Source of the DNA: JBBPYR01 sp038199755
GTDB lineage: Bacteria; Chloroflexota; Ktedonobacteria; Ktedonobacterales; Ktedonobacteraceae
Direction: 5' to 3'
DNA: 14,303 nt
Assembly (NCBI GenBank): GCA_038199755.1
Contig: JBBPYR010000304.1
Location: 1-14,303 of the forward strand
A model generated the notes under the pieces. That model was not told the DNA's origin. It did not search any database and was given only the letters and a program-made list of their open reading frames with translations. The translations under genes and the position numbers were made by a program. Positions 1 through 7,263 of the stretch are shown here, in pieces (the first letter of the stretch is position 1; every line of letters starts with the position of its first letter).

Positions 1-125
1 CTGTGTTTTTGAATTGCAGCTCACTAACGGGCTGGTCTCAAAGACCAGCGCTAGGCTTTCCAAAAACCCACCATCACCCCCACCCCCCCCCCCCGCCGCT
101 CTTTTGCTGTTCTATTTACACTCCC
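1..125. other. Non-coding left edge, downstream of nuoH
   Basis: No credible gene lies here. Reading the minus strand, the stretch follows the nuoH stop codon. It contains the run of 12 C at 83-94 and a small perfect hairpin at 31-49 (8-base stem, 3-base loop CAA) with no T tract on either side. A minus-strand ATG at 74-72 opens only a seven-codon frame. The next complex I gene, if the operon continues, must lie outside the window. Confidence 0.6.
83..94. repeat. Homopolymer run of 12 C (12 G on the minus strand)
   Basis: Twelve consecutive C are seen, preceded by CCCCCA and ACCCACC-like blocks, so the minus strand reads as several G runs close together. It lies 32 bases beyond the nuoH stop codon on the transcribed side. 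Such tracts slip in replication and are frequent sequencing-length errors; on the RNA-like strand the G runs could fold into a quadruplex. No gene crosses it in the window. Confidence 0.9.
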
Positions 126-1520
126 CTACACCCCGCCAACGCCACTGCTTGTTTGCGGAATTTCCGGCACGACACGCGCGGGAATGCCATCACGCAAGGG
201 CAGTGCAGCCGATGGCTTCGTACTGGCGCGGCGTTGTGCGCGAATGGATGGGGCCTGTGCGCGGCGCGTGGTAGCGACCGTGGCACGCCCAACAATCCAG
301 ATGAAGAAGAACAAACCTGCCCAGTTGACCGCCGCCGTCACCGTCAGGAATACCCATGTGGGTAGACCAATGCCCGCGGTCACAAGATAGATCATGCCAG
401 TCACTAGGATATTTGCCAGCGTGAACGGAATGAGAATCAGCCACGCGAACTGCATCAACTGGTCCGCACGCAAACGGGGTAACGTGCTGCGTATCCAGAT
501 GAAGACGAAGCACAGTAGGTAGACTTTGAGCACAAAGTAGGCCAACGCCAGTAGATTGCCGAGCAGACCCCACCAGCCATTGTTCAAGCCTGTCAAGAAG
601 GCCACGCCAGGGCCTGACCAGCCGCCCAGGAACAGGTAAGTCGCGATGGCAGACACAATCGTCATGTTGCCATATTCGCCCAGGAAGAACATGGCCCAGC
701 GCATACCACTGTATTCGGTGAGGTAGCCAGCCACCAATTCTGACTCCGCCTCTGGCAAATCGAATGGTGGGCGGTTCGTCTCAGCCAGTCCACAGGTGTA
801 GTAGATAAGCAGCATTAATGGCTGCATCAGGAAGAACCATGACCAGGGTGTAAAGCCCTCGAACAGGAAGTCCAGCACAGAATTGCCAGTGATGTGCCAC
901 ACGTTCTGGTACTCCATGATCTGACGAATAGAGATTGTGCCAATGCCATTGCCGGTCAACACGCTGGTGAACATCACCACGCTAACCAGTGCCAGCACGA
1001 GCGGCAACTCATATGAGATCATCTGTGCCGCCGAACGCAAGCCGCCCATAAGCGCATATTTGTTGTTGGAGCTCCAACCGGCCATAATCACACCAATAAC
1101 GTCGAGCGAGCTCATCGCCACCAGATAGACAATGCCGGTAGAGAGGGCCGTTCCTGGCAAACCAACGTAGGGCGAGAAAGGCAACACAGCGAAGGCTGCG
1201 ATGACAGGTGCCATAAACACTGAGGGAGCTAAGAGAAAGAGGACCTTATCGGTATTGCTCGCATGAATATCCTCTTTCAACAGCAGTTTGACCACATCAG
1301 CGACCGTCTGGAGCAAGCCCCAAGGTCCCGTATGGATGGGTCCCAAGCGATCCTGCATCCAGGCCATGATCTTGCGCTCGGCCAGCACCAGAATGGTGGC
1401 ACTGGTCAAGACAAAAATGAAAAAGGCGAGGAAAGCGACGACAAATTGCAAGAATTGCATGGAAAAAATACCATTAAACAATTGCGAGCCTATGTCATCG
1501 GCGAATACGAACATAAACAT
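126..1520 (-). CDS. nuoH: NADH-quinone oxidoreductase subunit H (NuoH)
   Basis: This is the complex I membrane subunit that lies against NuoB/NuoD and forms much of the quinone chamber and the first proton path. Seen in the 464-residue protein: the family block E-R-K-I-M-A-W with R-L-G-P near residues 48-61, and E-T-N-R-P-P-F-D-L-P-E-A-E-S-E-L-V near 247-263, set among eight or nine hydrophobic helices. The frame is open back to an ATG at 1571, but I prefer the ATG at 1520, which has GGAGAG about 8 bases before it; the 1571 start has no clear ribosome site. The C-terminus is long for the family: after the usual last helix come another hydrophobic segment and about 50 basic, Pro/Ala/Ser-rich residues that look disordered. 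It lies 54 bases after nuoD and is probably co-transcribed. Confidence 0.95.
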   Translation of the reverse strand: MFMFVFADDIGSQLFNGIFSMQFLQFVVAFLAFFIFVLTSATILVLAERKIMAWMQDRLGPIHTGPWGLLQTVADVVKLLLKEDIHASNTDKVLFLLAPSVFMAPVIAAFAVLPFSPYVGLPGTALSTGIVYLVAMSSLDVIGVIMAGWSSNNKYALMGGLRSAAQMISYELPLVLALVSVVMFTSVLTGNGIGTISIRQIMEYQNVWHITGNSVLDFLFEGFTPWSWFFLMQPLMLLIYYTCGLAETNRPPFDLPEAESELVAGYLTEYSGMRWAMFFLGEYGNMTIVSAIATYLFLGGWSGPGVAFLTGLNNGWWGLLGNLLALAYFVLKVYLLCFVFIWIRSTLPRLRADQLMQFAWLILIPFTLANILVTGMIYLVTAGIGLPTWVFLTVTAAVNWAGLFFFIWIVGRATVATTRRAQAPSIRAQRRASTKPSAALPLRDGIPARVVPEIPQTSSGVGGV

Positions 1521-1574
1521 AATAATTGCTCTCCATATAAAGGTGTAGGGATAGAGGCGCACACCCAGCATGAA

Positions 1575-2726
1575 TTATCGATCAACTTCGCCAAGCACGA
1601 TATCGGTACTACCCATAATCGCCACCACGTCACTCATCTTATGACCGCGTAGCAATTCCGGCAAGACCTGTAAATTGACAAAAGACGGGCCGCGCAATTT
1701 CGCACGCCACGGATATTCACTACCATCACTAATAAAGTACACGCCTAACTCGCCTTTGCTACCTTCAATTGCGAAGTAGGTTTCACCACGAGGCGGGCGT
1801 AACGCGATAGGTGTGCGTGCGCTGATCGCACCGCCGGGCATCTTCTCAAGAGCAATGCGGCACAGGCGAATACTCTCAGTAATCTCTTGCATGCGCACTT
1901 TATAACGGGCGTAACAGTCACCTTCCTGGCGCACCTGTGGGTTCACCGCTACCTCGCGATAAGCCATGTAGGGACGATTCACACGCAGGTCCCAATTCAC
2001 ACCACATGCCCGCAACATCGGGCCGGTCAAACCATAGGCAATGGCTTGCTGCGGATCAATATAGCCAACACCTTGTGTACGGGCCTCGAAGATTTCATTG
2101 CCAGTGATCAGTACCTCTAGCTCAACCATGTTCTTTTCTAGCCGGTCAAGGTAAGTCTCACACTCTTTTAGCCAATTTTTCGGAAAGTCATGCAGCACGC
2201 CGCCAACACGAATATAGTTCACATTGAAGCGACTACCAGCCAGAGCCTCGAAGAGGGAGAGAATGCCTTCGCGATCACGAAAGGTCCATAGAACAGGCGT
2301 GAAGGCACCCAGGTCAACCAGATAGGTCCCCACACCTACCAGATGGCTGGCGATACGCTGCATTTCGCCCACTAGCAGACGGATATACTGTGCGCGCCGT
2401 GGCACCTCTAGATCCATCTCTTGCTCAACCGCACCTGCGTAGGCAATTTCGTTCAGCATGGGGGAAAGATAGTCGGCGTTATCCATGTAGCGGATACCAG
2501 CCATGACCGTGCGATTCTCAAGAATTTTCTCAATGCCACGATGCAGATAGCCAATCACCGGCGTACAATTGGTGACGGTTTCGCCCTCTAGCGAGAGCAC
2601 GAGGCGCAACACACCATGTGTACTTGGATGCTGTGGCCCCATATTCAGCAGCATCTCCTGCGAGGTGATGCCCTCTGGCTCATCGTTAACTTGTGACGGG
2701 ATATCGATATTCGGGTTTGTAGCCAT
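1575..2726 (-). CDS. nuoD: NADH-quinone oxidoreductase subunit D (NuoD)
   Basis: This is the 49-kDa-type peripheral subunit of complex I, which packs against NuoB and supplies conserved quinone-site residues. The 383-residue length is normal. Seen: the N-terminal loop G-P-Q-H-P-S-T-H-G at about residues 30-38 with the quinone-site histidine, G-Y-L-H-R-G-I-E-K at about 59-67, M-D-N-A-D-Y, and the standard C-terminus G-S-T-D-I-V-L-G-E-V-D-R. The start ATG is preceded by GAGGAA at close spacing. It is separated from nuoC by a small membrane-protein gene and a repeat, which is unusual because nuoC and nuoD are commonly adjacent or fused. No signs of decay: all recognisable motifs are intact. Confidence 0.97.
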   Translation of the reverse strand: MATNPNIDIPSQVNDEPEGITSQEMLLNMGPQHPSTHGVLRLVLSLEGETVTNCTPVIGYLHRGIEKILENRTVMAGIRYMDNADYLSPMLNEIAYAGAVEQEMDLEVPRRAQYIRLLVGEMQRIASHLVGVGTYLVDLGAFTPVLWTFRDREGILSLFEALAGSRFNVNYIRVGGVLHDFPKNWLKECETYLDRLEKNMVELEVLITGNEIFEARTQGVGYIDPQQAIAYGLTGPMLRACGVNWDLRVNRPYMAYREVAVNPQVRQEGDCYARYKVRMQEITESIRLCRIALEKMPGGAISARTPIALRPPRGETYFAIEGSKGELGVYFISDGSEYPWRAKLRGPSFVNLQVLPELLRGHKMSDVVAIMGSTDIVLGEVDR

Positions 2727-2762
2727 ATATTTCCTCTTGTTCGTTACCTTCTGTTACTTATA

Positions 2763-3137
2763 TCATCTTCGCGCCTTACGTATACGCATAGCAAAACTGA
2801 AAGACCACATCAACGCCATAACCGCGATCATGCCACCAATGAGCACATGATTTTGAGTTGTTGCAAGAAAAATGAACGTAAACGCTAATCCCCAGCAACC
2901 CACAGCCACCATCCCTGCCATCGCCAAAGCCTGCGTCGACCCAGAACGGTTCTTTCGCGCCAGCACAGATCGCGCTTGCACGTTGGCCTGTAATATTTGC
3001 TGGGTTTGCTCACCCTGTTGCGAAGCCAACGTTACCGATAGCGGCGTACTCACGTTGCGCTGTGTGCTCTGGGCCGTCGTAGTTTTTGTTGGTGACGTAC
3101 TTCCCCTATATCTCTTCTGTGCTTTTGCCTTCGGCAT
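2763..3137 (-). CDS. Small two-helix membrane protein inside the nuo operon, function unknown
   Basis: I do not recognise this 124-residue protein. Residues 1-68 are hydrophilic, rich in Thr, Ser, Gln, Lys and Arg, and probably disordered. Two hydrophobic helices follow at about 70-92 and 98-116, with a basic end (R-I-R-K-A-R-R). By the positive-inside pattern both ends may face the cytoplasm. The start ATG has AAGGA 7 to 8 bases upstream. It lies between nuoC and nuoD, 84 bases after nuoC and 36 bases before nuoD, on the same strand, so it is very likely transcribed with them. That position suggests an accessory or assembly role for complex I, but this is inference from context alone. Confidence 0.75.
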   Translation of the reverse strand: MPKAKAQKRYRGSTSPTKTTTAQSTQRNVSTPLSVTLASQQGEQTQQILQANVQARSVLARKNRSGSTQALAMAGMVAVGCWGLAFTFIFLATTQNHVLIGGMIAVMALMWSFSFAMRIRKARR

Positions 3138-3173
3138 GATCTATCCTTATTGTCACGATCTCGCTCTTCGCTT

Positions 3174-3221
3174 GGGGATGCTCCCAAAGGGCTTACACAA
3201 GGGACATCCCTACTGGTGTGA
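3174..3221. repeat. Dispersed intergenic repeat, copy 1 (GGGATGTCCC type)
   Basis: The 23 bases at 3199-3221 (core AGGGACATCCCT, then ACTGGTGTGA) occur again exactly, on the opposite strand, at 9322-9344. An imperfect inverted partner, GGGGATGCTCCC, lies at 3174-3185, so the unit can form a hairpin with about 15 bases of loop. It fills the gap after nuoC, touching its stop codon (3222-3224). The transcript of the nuo operon would carry it. It resembles the short palindromic intergenic repeats that many bacteria scatter through their genomes. Confidence 0.8.
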
Positions 3222-4001
3222 TTACTGATTGACTTTATTGATCGGTTTTTCTTTGTTATCTTTTTGGGCGTCTGGTGTGCCAGCAACGGACTCACCTTCG
3301 GGATTGGCCTCGTTCTGGTTGGCCTCTTCTTGATAGTCACCAAAGGCATGCCCAAAGGTAGGCGTTCCGGGATGGAGACGCTCTTCCTGGCCCTGACCAA
3401 GCTTCTTTTGCACGAAATGCTCGACGCGCTGCTGCTGAAACTGGCCCGAAACAGCCATATTGGGCTCTACCTGCGTCGTGGCACGCGACTTCACCGTTTG
3501 TGGCACCTGATGAAATGATTTCAGTAAAGGATAGCCCTCAAAGTCATCATCAAGTAACATGCGGCGTAGGTCGGGATGGCCTGAGAAGTGGATGCCATAC
3601 ATATCATAGACTTCACGCTCCAGCCAGTTTGCCGTAGGCCACACCGACACAACGCTATCCACCTCTGGCTTCTCGTTATCTAGGCGCACCTTCAGCTGCA
3701 AAAGCTGCTGCCGCCCTGTCGAGCGCAGGTGATACACTGTCTCCAAGTGGTCAAGCATATCGACGCCAGAGATACAACTAAGCAGATCAAAAGTCAGTTG
3801 ATCGCGTAAAAAGCGGCACACCGCCACCAGATTTTCACGGTCAACATCGAGCGCGAGATAGTCGCCTTTCGCTGTCTTGGGAGCAATCGCTTTCCCAGTA
3901 ATTTGTGCAATCGGGGCCAAGTCTCGCGCAAGGGCAGCATTCTGATCGCGATACCCAGTTACACCGCTGGGCATACTTGTTGAACGTGGTACTAAATCCA
4001 T
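3222..4001 (-). CDS. nuoC: NADH-quinone oxidoreductase subunit C (NuoC)
   Basis: This is the 30-kDa-type peripheral subunit of complex I, which pairs with NuoD in the connecting module. The family signature L-E-R-E-V-Y-D-M-Y-G-I is at residues 127-137, followed by F-S-G-H-P-D-L-R-R-M-L-L and G-Y-P-L-L-K-S-F at about 156-163. The start ATG has AAGGAG 7 bases before it, within the end of nuoA, so the two genes overlap by 10 bases and are probably translationally coupled. After residue 190 comes a tail of about 70 residues rich in Gln, Glu, Asn and Lys that is not part of the core family fold and looks disordered. It is not fused to NuoB or NuoD. The stop codon abuts a dispersed repeat. Confidence 0.96.
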   Translation of the reverse strand: MDLVPRSTSMPSGVTGYRDQNAALARDLAPIAQITGKAIAPKTAKGDYLALDVDRENLVAVCRFLRDQLTFDLLSCISGVDMLDHLETVYHLRSTGRQQLLQLKVRLDNEKPEVDSVVSVWPTANWLEREVYDMYGIHFSGHPDLRRMLLDDDFEGYPLLKSFHQVPQTVKSRATTQVEPNMAVSGQFQQQRVEHFVQKKLGQGQEERLHPGTPTFGHAFGDYQEEANQNEANPEGESVAGTPDAQKDNKEKPINKVNQ

Positions 4002-4360
4002 CGCGTCACTCCTTTACGCCACGCATACACCAGACCGAGCGCAAGCACAATAATGAAGAAGAGAATTTCAAAGAAGCCAAAGACACTTAATTCTTTAAAG
4101 ATGATTGCCCATGCGATAATGAATACAATATCTACATCGAAAGCCACAAATAGTAATGCAAAAATATAGAAGCCAAGAGGATACTGCACCCAGGCATTTC
4201 CGATAGGAGTCTCACCTGATTCATAGGTCTGGAGCTTCTCTTTTGTCCTATTATGTGGCGCGATTATGTTTGCCAAGGTCGTAGCAACGATGACAAACAC
4301 AAATCCGGCGACAAGCAAAATAGCCGCATAAAGATATCCAAGATTTGTTGCTGTTGACAC
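3992..4360 (-). CDS. nuoA: NADH-quinone oxidoreductase subunit A (NuoA)
   Basis: This is a small membrane subunit of complex I, at the junction of the quinone chamber and the membrane arm. The 122-residue protein shows three hydrophobic helices and the conserved stretch Y-E-S-G-E-T-P-I-G-N-A-W then F-A-L-L-F-V-A-F-D-V-D-I-V-F, including the acidic D-V-D pair. I chose the GTG at 4360 because GGAGG lies 9 bases before it and the protein then has the normal family length. A longer open frame back to an ATG at 4486 would start upstream of the promoter (-10 at 4424-4429) and inside the phosphatase terminator, so it is not credible. First gene of the nuo operon here; nuoC follows with a 10-base overlap where nuoB would be expected. 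Confidence 0.95.
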   Translation of the reverse strand: MSTATNLGYLYAAILLVAGFVFVIVATTLANIIAPHNRTKEKLQTYESGETPIGNAWVQYPLGFYIFALLFVAFDVDIVFIIAWAIIFKELSVFGFFEILFFIIVLALGLVYAWRKGVTRWI

Positions 4361-4369
4361 GAGTTTATT

Positions 4370-4374
4370 CCTCC
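4370..4374 (-). promoter_or_regulatory. Ribosome binding site that fixes the nuoA GTG start
   Basis: The minus strand reads GGAGG here, followed by 9 bases and then GTG at 4360. It decides between this start and the upstream ATG at 4486, which lies above the likely transcription start. Confidence 0.8.
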
Positions 4375-4423
4375 AACAATTCCCTTTCTCGCCTCCATAA
4401 AGGGCGGAAAAGGTGCTAACCTG

Positions 4424-4452
4424 ATTATAGCACAGGGAGGAAACAGCGACAA
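4424..4452 (-). promoter_or_regulatory. Sigma-70-type promoter of the nuo operon
   Basis: On the minus strand the -35 element is TTGTCG (4452-4447, four of six consensus bases), followed by a 17-base spacer and a perfect -10 TATAAT (4429-4424). The -10 is extended by TGC just before it. Transcription would begin near 4417, giving a leader of about 57 bases before the nuoA GTG. It lies directly after the terminator of the upstream phosphatase gene. Confidence 0.75.
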
Positions 4453-4464
4453 TTATAGGAGAGA

Positions 4465-4515
4465 AAGGCACTAGGCCGCACCTCAACCGTTGGTTGAGAC
4501 GCGGCCTAGTGCCTT
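4465..4515 (-). terminator. Terminator hairpin after the PP2C phosphatase gene
   Basis: This is a long near-perfect inverted repeat: outer arms of 15 bases (4465-4479 with 4501-4515), an AC/AC internal mismatch, then inner arms of 7 bases (4482-4488 with 4492-4498) around a 3-base loop. It begins 7 bases after the phosphatase stop codon. On the minus strand the stem is followed by TCTCTCC, a pyrimidine-rich but not pure T tract, so intrinsic termination is likely in that direction. It insulates the nuo promoter. Confidence 0.8.
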
Positions 4516-4521
4516 ACAGAG

Positions 4522-7215
4522 CTACAATTGTGGCGTCACATAGGTATCTGGGCTATAGAGGAATTGCACATCTAACGCCAGATCGTGTGGGTTCGCGGGG
4601 TCGGTCACTTGCACGACAATCACGCTCACATTGTCATCGCCACCGCCATTCAGAGCGGCATCGATGAGTGCATCACCTGTCTTGCCAAGGTCAGCAACGG
4701 GATGTTGCAACAGGCTCGCAATTTGCGGGTCGCGTACCATATCCCATAAGCCATCCGAGCACAGCAGCAGCTTATCACCCTTGAATAAATCTTGCTTGAA
4801 GGCATCGACCTCCACGATTGGCTTTTCGCCCAGACTCCGATAGATCTGATTACGCTTAGGATGAGTATAGATGTCATCAGGCTTGATGATACCCGCGTCC
4901 ACCAGACTAGCAACCACCGAATGGTCCTGTGTAATCTTGCTCAGGCCAACACCTTCGCGGTACAGGTAGGTACGACTATCACCCACATTCGCCACATACG
5001 CAGTCGTATCCACCACCAGAGCCGCCGTCATCGTCGTTCCCATGTCAGCACGTTGCTCCATATTGTGTTTATGAACCGCCTGATTCGCTTTTTGTACCCC
5101 TTCGCGCAGCAATTCCTTCAAGCCATCCCCATTCAACTCGGAATTGTGCAACAGGATCGGAAGGATATAATTCGTGATGGTCTGAATCGCCAGCCGACTG
5201 GCATCCTGTCCGTTCGCATGACCACCCATACCATCTGCCACCACAAACAAGCCAAAGGGTTGCATCATGGTACGATTATTGCGTACCCCTTGGGCCGCAA
5301 ACATGCTATCCTCGTTAGGCTTATATTTTCGCTTAATGCCAGGATTGGTGCGTATACCGGAAACAAAGCCCAGGTTTTTCTGCTGGCCGATTCCACCCCC
5401 GGTTCCGCCAGTTTGCCCATTCGCAACGCTACCAGTTTGCACCGTCTGATCTTCCATCTCGTAACGAATTGGCTCAGGAATAGAGTATGGCCCTGATGGC
5501 TGTAAAACAGGTGACTGTTGCATCGAGGCAGGTAGCGGGGGGAGAGACGGGTTAAATCCACTATTATCTACCAGTGTTGGTTTATCTGCCAAGGTCGGCG
5601 GATTAGTAAAATGTGGCGAGGATGAATAGGTAGCACTATTATCCACAAATGTTGGTTGATTAGCGTACTGTGCTTGTTTATGCGCAAGTGCTTGAGCAGG
5701 GGTGAGCGATTGTACAGGTGTTTCTGCATTTACCTGTGGTGCTCCTTGCTGCATCGTTACCTCGTTCACCGGGGCATATGGTTGAGCGGGAGAAAACTGC
5801 TGTATGGTTTGCCCTGCTTGCTCAAGCTGTCCACTTTGTTGCTTTTGCCATACTTCTTTTTGTGCTGCTTCCCAATCCCTCTTGAAGTCAGGACTCAAGG
5901 CAGGTTCTCTATCTGCTTGCTTACTTCTATTGCGCCTAATGAGCAAAACCACCAGCAGAATCACTAGCAGAACCACCAGCAAAACCACTACACCAATAGC
6001 GGCAAGCCACATAGGAGTTAATGGAATCTTGATACCAAAAATCGTTGTCGATGAGGGAGAAGAACCCGCCCCTTGATTAGGCTTACCACTACCGCCAATA
6101 GGAGTTGTTGCTTGACGGGCGGCAATCGTCGCGAACTCTTTGGTGCCAACAAAATTGGTATTGAGTTGTGCTGCGGCAAAGGCCGCGCTCGCATTGCGAT
6201 AATTCTTCTGCTGATAGTACTGTTGGTTGCCCATACGCCAACTGGCCTGCACCGTGTTCGCATCCTGCTGGTTCCATTGGTTCTGGTCAGCGACCCATTC
6301 TTTCTGTATGGAGAGGAATTTGGAAATCGCCGTCTGATCGGCCACGGAGTTGCCGGTAAGTTGGAGCGCGATAGCATTGCCCAGCGCATCAATAGTGAGC
6401 AAGCCCGCTTCACCCTGAGCAGTAGTAGGATTCACAACAAGGGTGTTCAAGTACTCTGATACAGTTGTGCGATAGCCCTGTCCTTGCACCTCGGTTGCAT
6501 TCGAGAGCGCGGCATCTGTTTGCGGAAGGAAAGCATTATCGCCACTTTTCGCCAGTGCCAATTGCACGCTTTGTGCTGGTGCAGACGAATTCTGCAAGGC
6601 ATCACGGTTTCCGGCCACGGTCACAAACGGATTCGCGAACTTCGTCGCCAGGGAAAACAGCGTCATACCCGCGCTACACGAAGTCGTATCAGCGCATTGG
6701 ATATCGCTCGCCTTCAGATTCGTCCGCGTCTCACTATAGGGCGTCTTACTATCATTAAACTGTGTATTGAAAATGATCTGGAGTGATTTTAAGGTAAATT
6801 GCTTCGCGGCAGTTCCGGAAGCAGCTACGCAAGGTATGCCTGCGTTGCTCACCACACTGCCCGAGGTCAAAATCAGATTGTTCGGCTCCGTTGGCGTTGG
6901 CGTCAATGGGTTTGCCTGCGGCCAACTAGCAACAATCACTCCTAGACCTGTACAAAGAGTCGAGGTGGTCCCGCTCCCACTATAGAGGGCGATCAGGCGC
7001 ACAATAGACACCTCGTCAAGCGCAACATTGATCTGTGTAGGCGGAGTAAAGGCACGGGGCAACGTTACTGCTCGTGAAGTAGAAGCAAAAACAAATGAAG
7101 ATGGGAACAGTAACAACAATACTGTGACCAGGAGCACGCCGAGTACAGCACATCGTACACGGCGAGGCTGGCACGCATCCTTTCGTATACTGAACATGGA
7201 ACCGTGTGTACTCAT
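4522..7215 (-). CDS. Membrane-anchored PP2C-type protein phosphatase with exported domain
   Basis: It should remove phosphate from Ser/Thr residues in the cytoplasm, using two Mn/Mg ions. Numbering from the ATG at 7215 (897 residues): signal/anchor helix about 23-44, exported region about 45-400 with four Cys (88, 129, 174, 180), transmembrane helix about 401-427 then a basic R-R-N-R-S-K stop, a Gln/Pro-rich linker about 428-615, and PP2C domain about 616-871. Catalytic motifs are intact: N-E-D-S (634-637), V-A-D-G-M-G-G-H (D661), G-T-T, G-D-S-R (745-748), S-D-G-L-W-D (820-825) and G-D-D-N (859-862). The linker has three P-T-x-x-D motifs (T522, T541, T547). The ATG at 7215 has GAAGGG at 9 bases; a GTG at 7263, touching the kinase stop, would add 16 residues. 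The exported part matches no family I know and may sense a wall or external signal. Confidence 0.93.
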   Translation of the reverse strand: MSTHGSMFSIRKDACQPRRVRCAVLGVLLVTVLLLLFPSSFVFASTSRAVTLPRAFTPPTQINVALDEVSIVRLIALYSGSGTTSTLCTGLGVIVASWPQANPLTPTPTEPNNLILTSGSVVSNAGIPCVAASGTAAKQFTLKSLQIIFNTQFNDSKTPYSETRTNLKASDIQCADTTSCSAGMTLFSLATKFANPFVTVAGNRDALQNSSAPAQSVQLALAKSGDNAFLPQTDAALSNATEVQGQGYRTTVSEYLNTLVVNPTTAQGEAGLLTIDALGNAIALQLTGNSVADQTAISKFLSIQKEWVADQNQWNQQDANTVQASWRMGNQQYYQQKNYRNASAAFAAAQLNTNFVGTKEFATIAARQATTPIGGSGKPNQGAGSSPSSTTIFGIKIPLTPMWLAAIGVVVLLVVLLVILLVVLLIRRNRSKQADREPALSPDFKRDWEAAQKEVWQKQQSGQLEQAGQTIQQFSPAQPYAPVNEVTMQQGAPQVNAETPVQSLTPAQALAHKQAQYANQPTFVDNSATYSSSPHFTNPPTLADKPTLVDNSGFNPSLPPLPASMQQSPVLQPSGPYSIPEPIRYEMEDQTVQTGSVANGQTGGTGGGIGQQKNLGFVSGIRTNPGIKRKYKPNEDSMFAAQGVRNNRTMMQPFGLFVVADGMGGHANGQDASRLAIQTITNYILPILLHNSELNGDGLKELLREGVQKANQAVHKHNMEQRADMGTTMTAALVVDTTAYVANVGDSRTYLYREGVGLSKITQDHSVVASLVDAGIIKPDDIYTHPKRNQIYRSLGEKPIVEVDAFKQDLFKGDKLLLCSDGLWDMVRDPQIASLLQHPVADLGKTGDALIDAALNGGGDDNVSVIVVQVTDPANPHDLALDVQFLYSPDTYVTPQL

Positions 7216-7263
7216 TATCCCTTTCCCTTCATGCCGCATTGACAGCAATTGAAAATGCTCCAC

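Noticed and set aside
31..49. Hairpin read as the nuo operon terminator
   Set aside because: The 8-base stem has no T tract after it on the minus strand, and the operon may continue past the edge.
1521..1571. Upstream ATG start for NuoH at 1571
   Set aside because: It has no clear ribosome site, whereas the ATG at 1520 has GGAGAG at suitable spacing; the longer form cannot be fully excluded.
3050..3400. Minus-strand open frame bridging the small membrane-protein gene and the nuoC tail
   Set aside because: It is in another frame of two supported genes, crosses the dispersed repeat, and has an Arg/Lys/Ser-rich translation with no features.
4361..4486. N-terminal extension of NuoA starting at an ATG at 4486
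   Set aside because: It would begin upstream of the promoter and inside the terminator hairpin, and the GTG at 4360 has a strong GGAGG and gives the normal length.
4792..5496. Plus-strand open frame of 234 codons
   Set aside because: It lies antisense to the conserved PP2C catalytic domain, with no ribosome site or domain signal.
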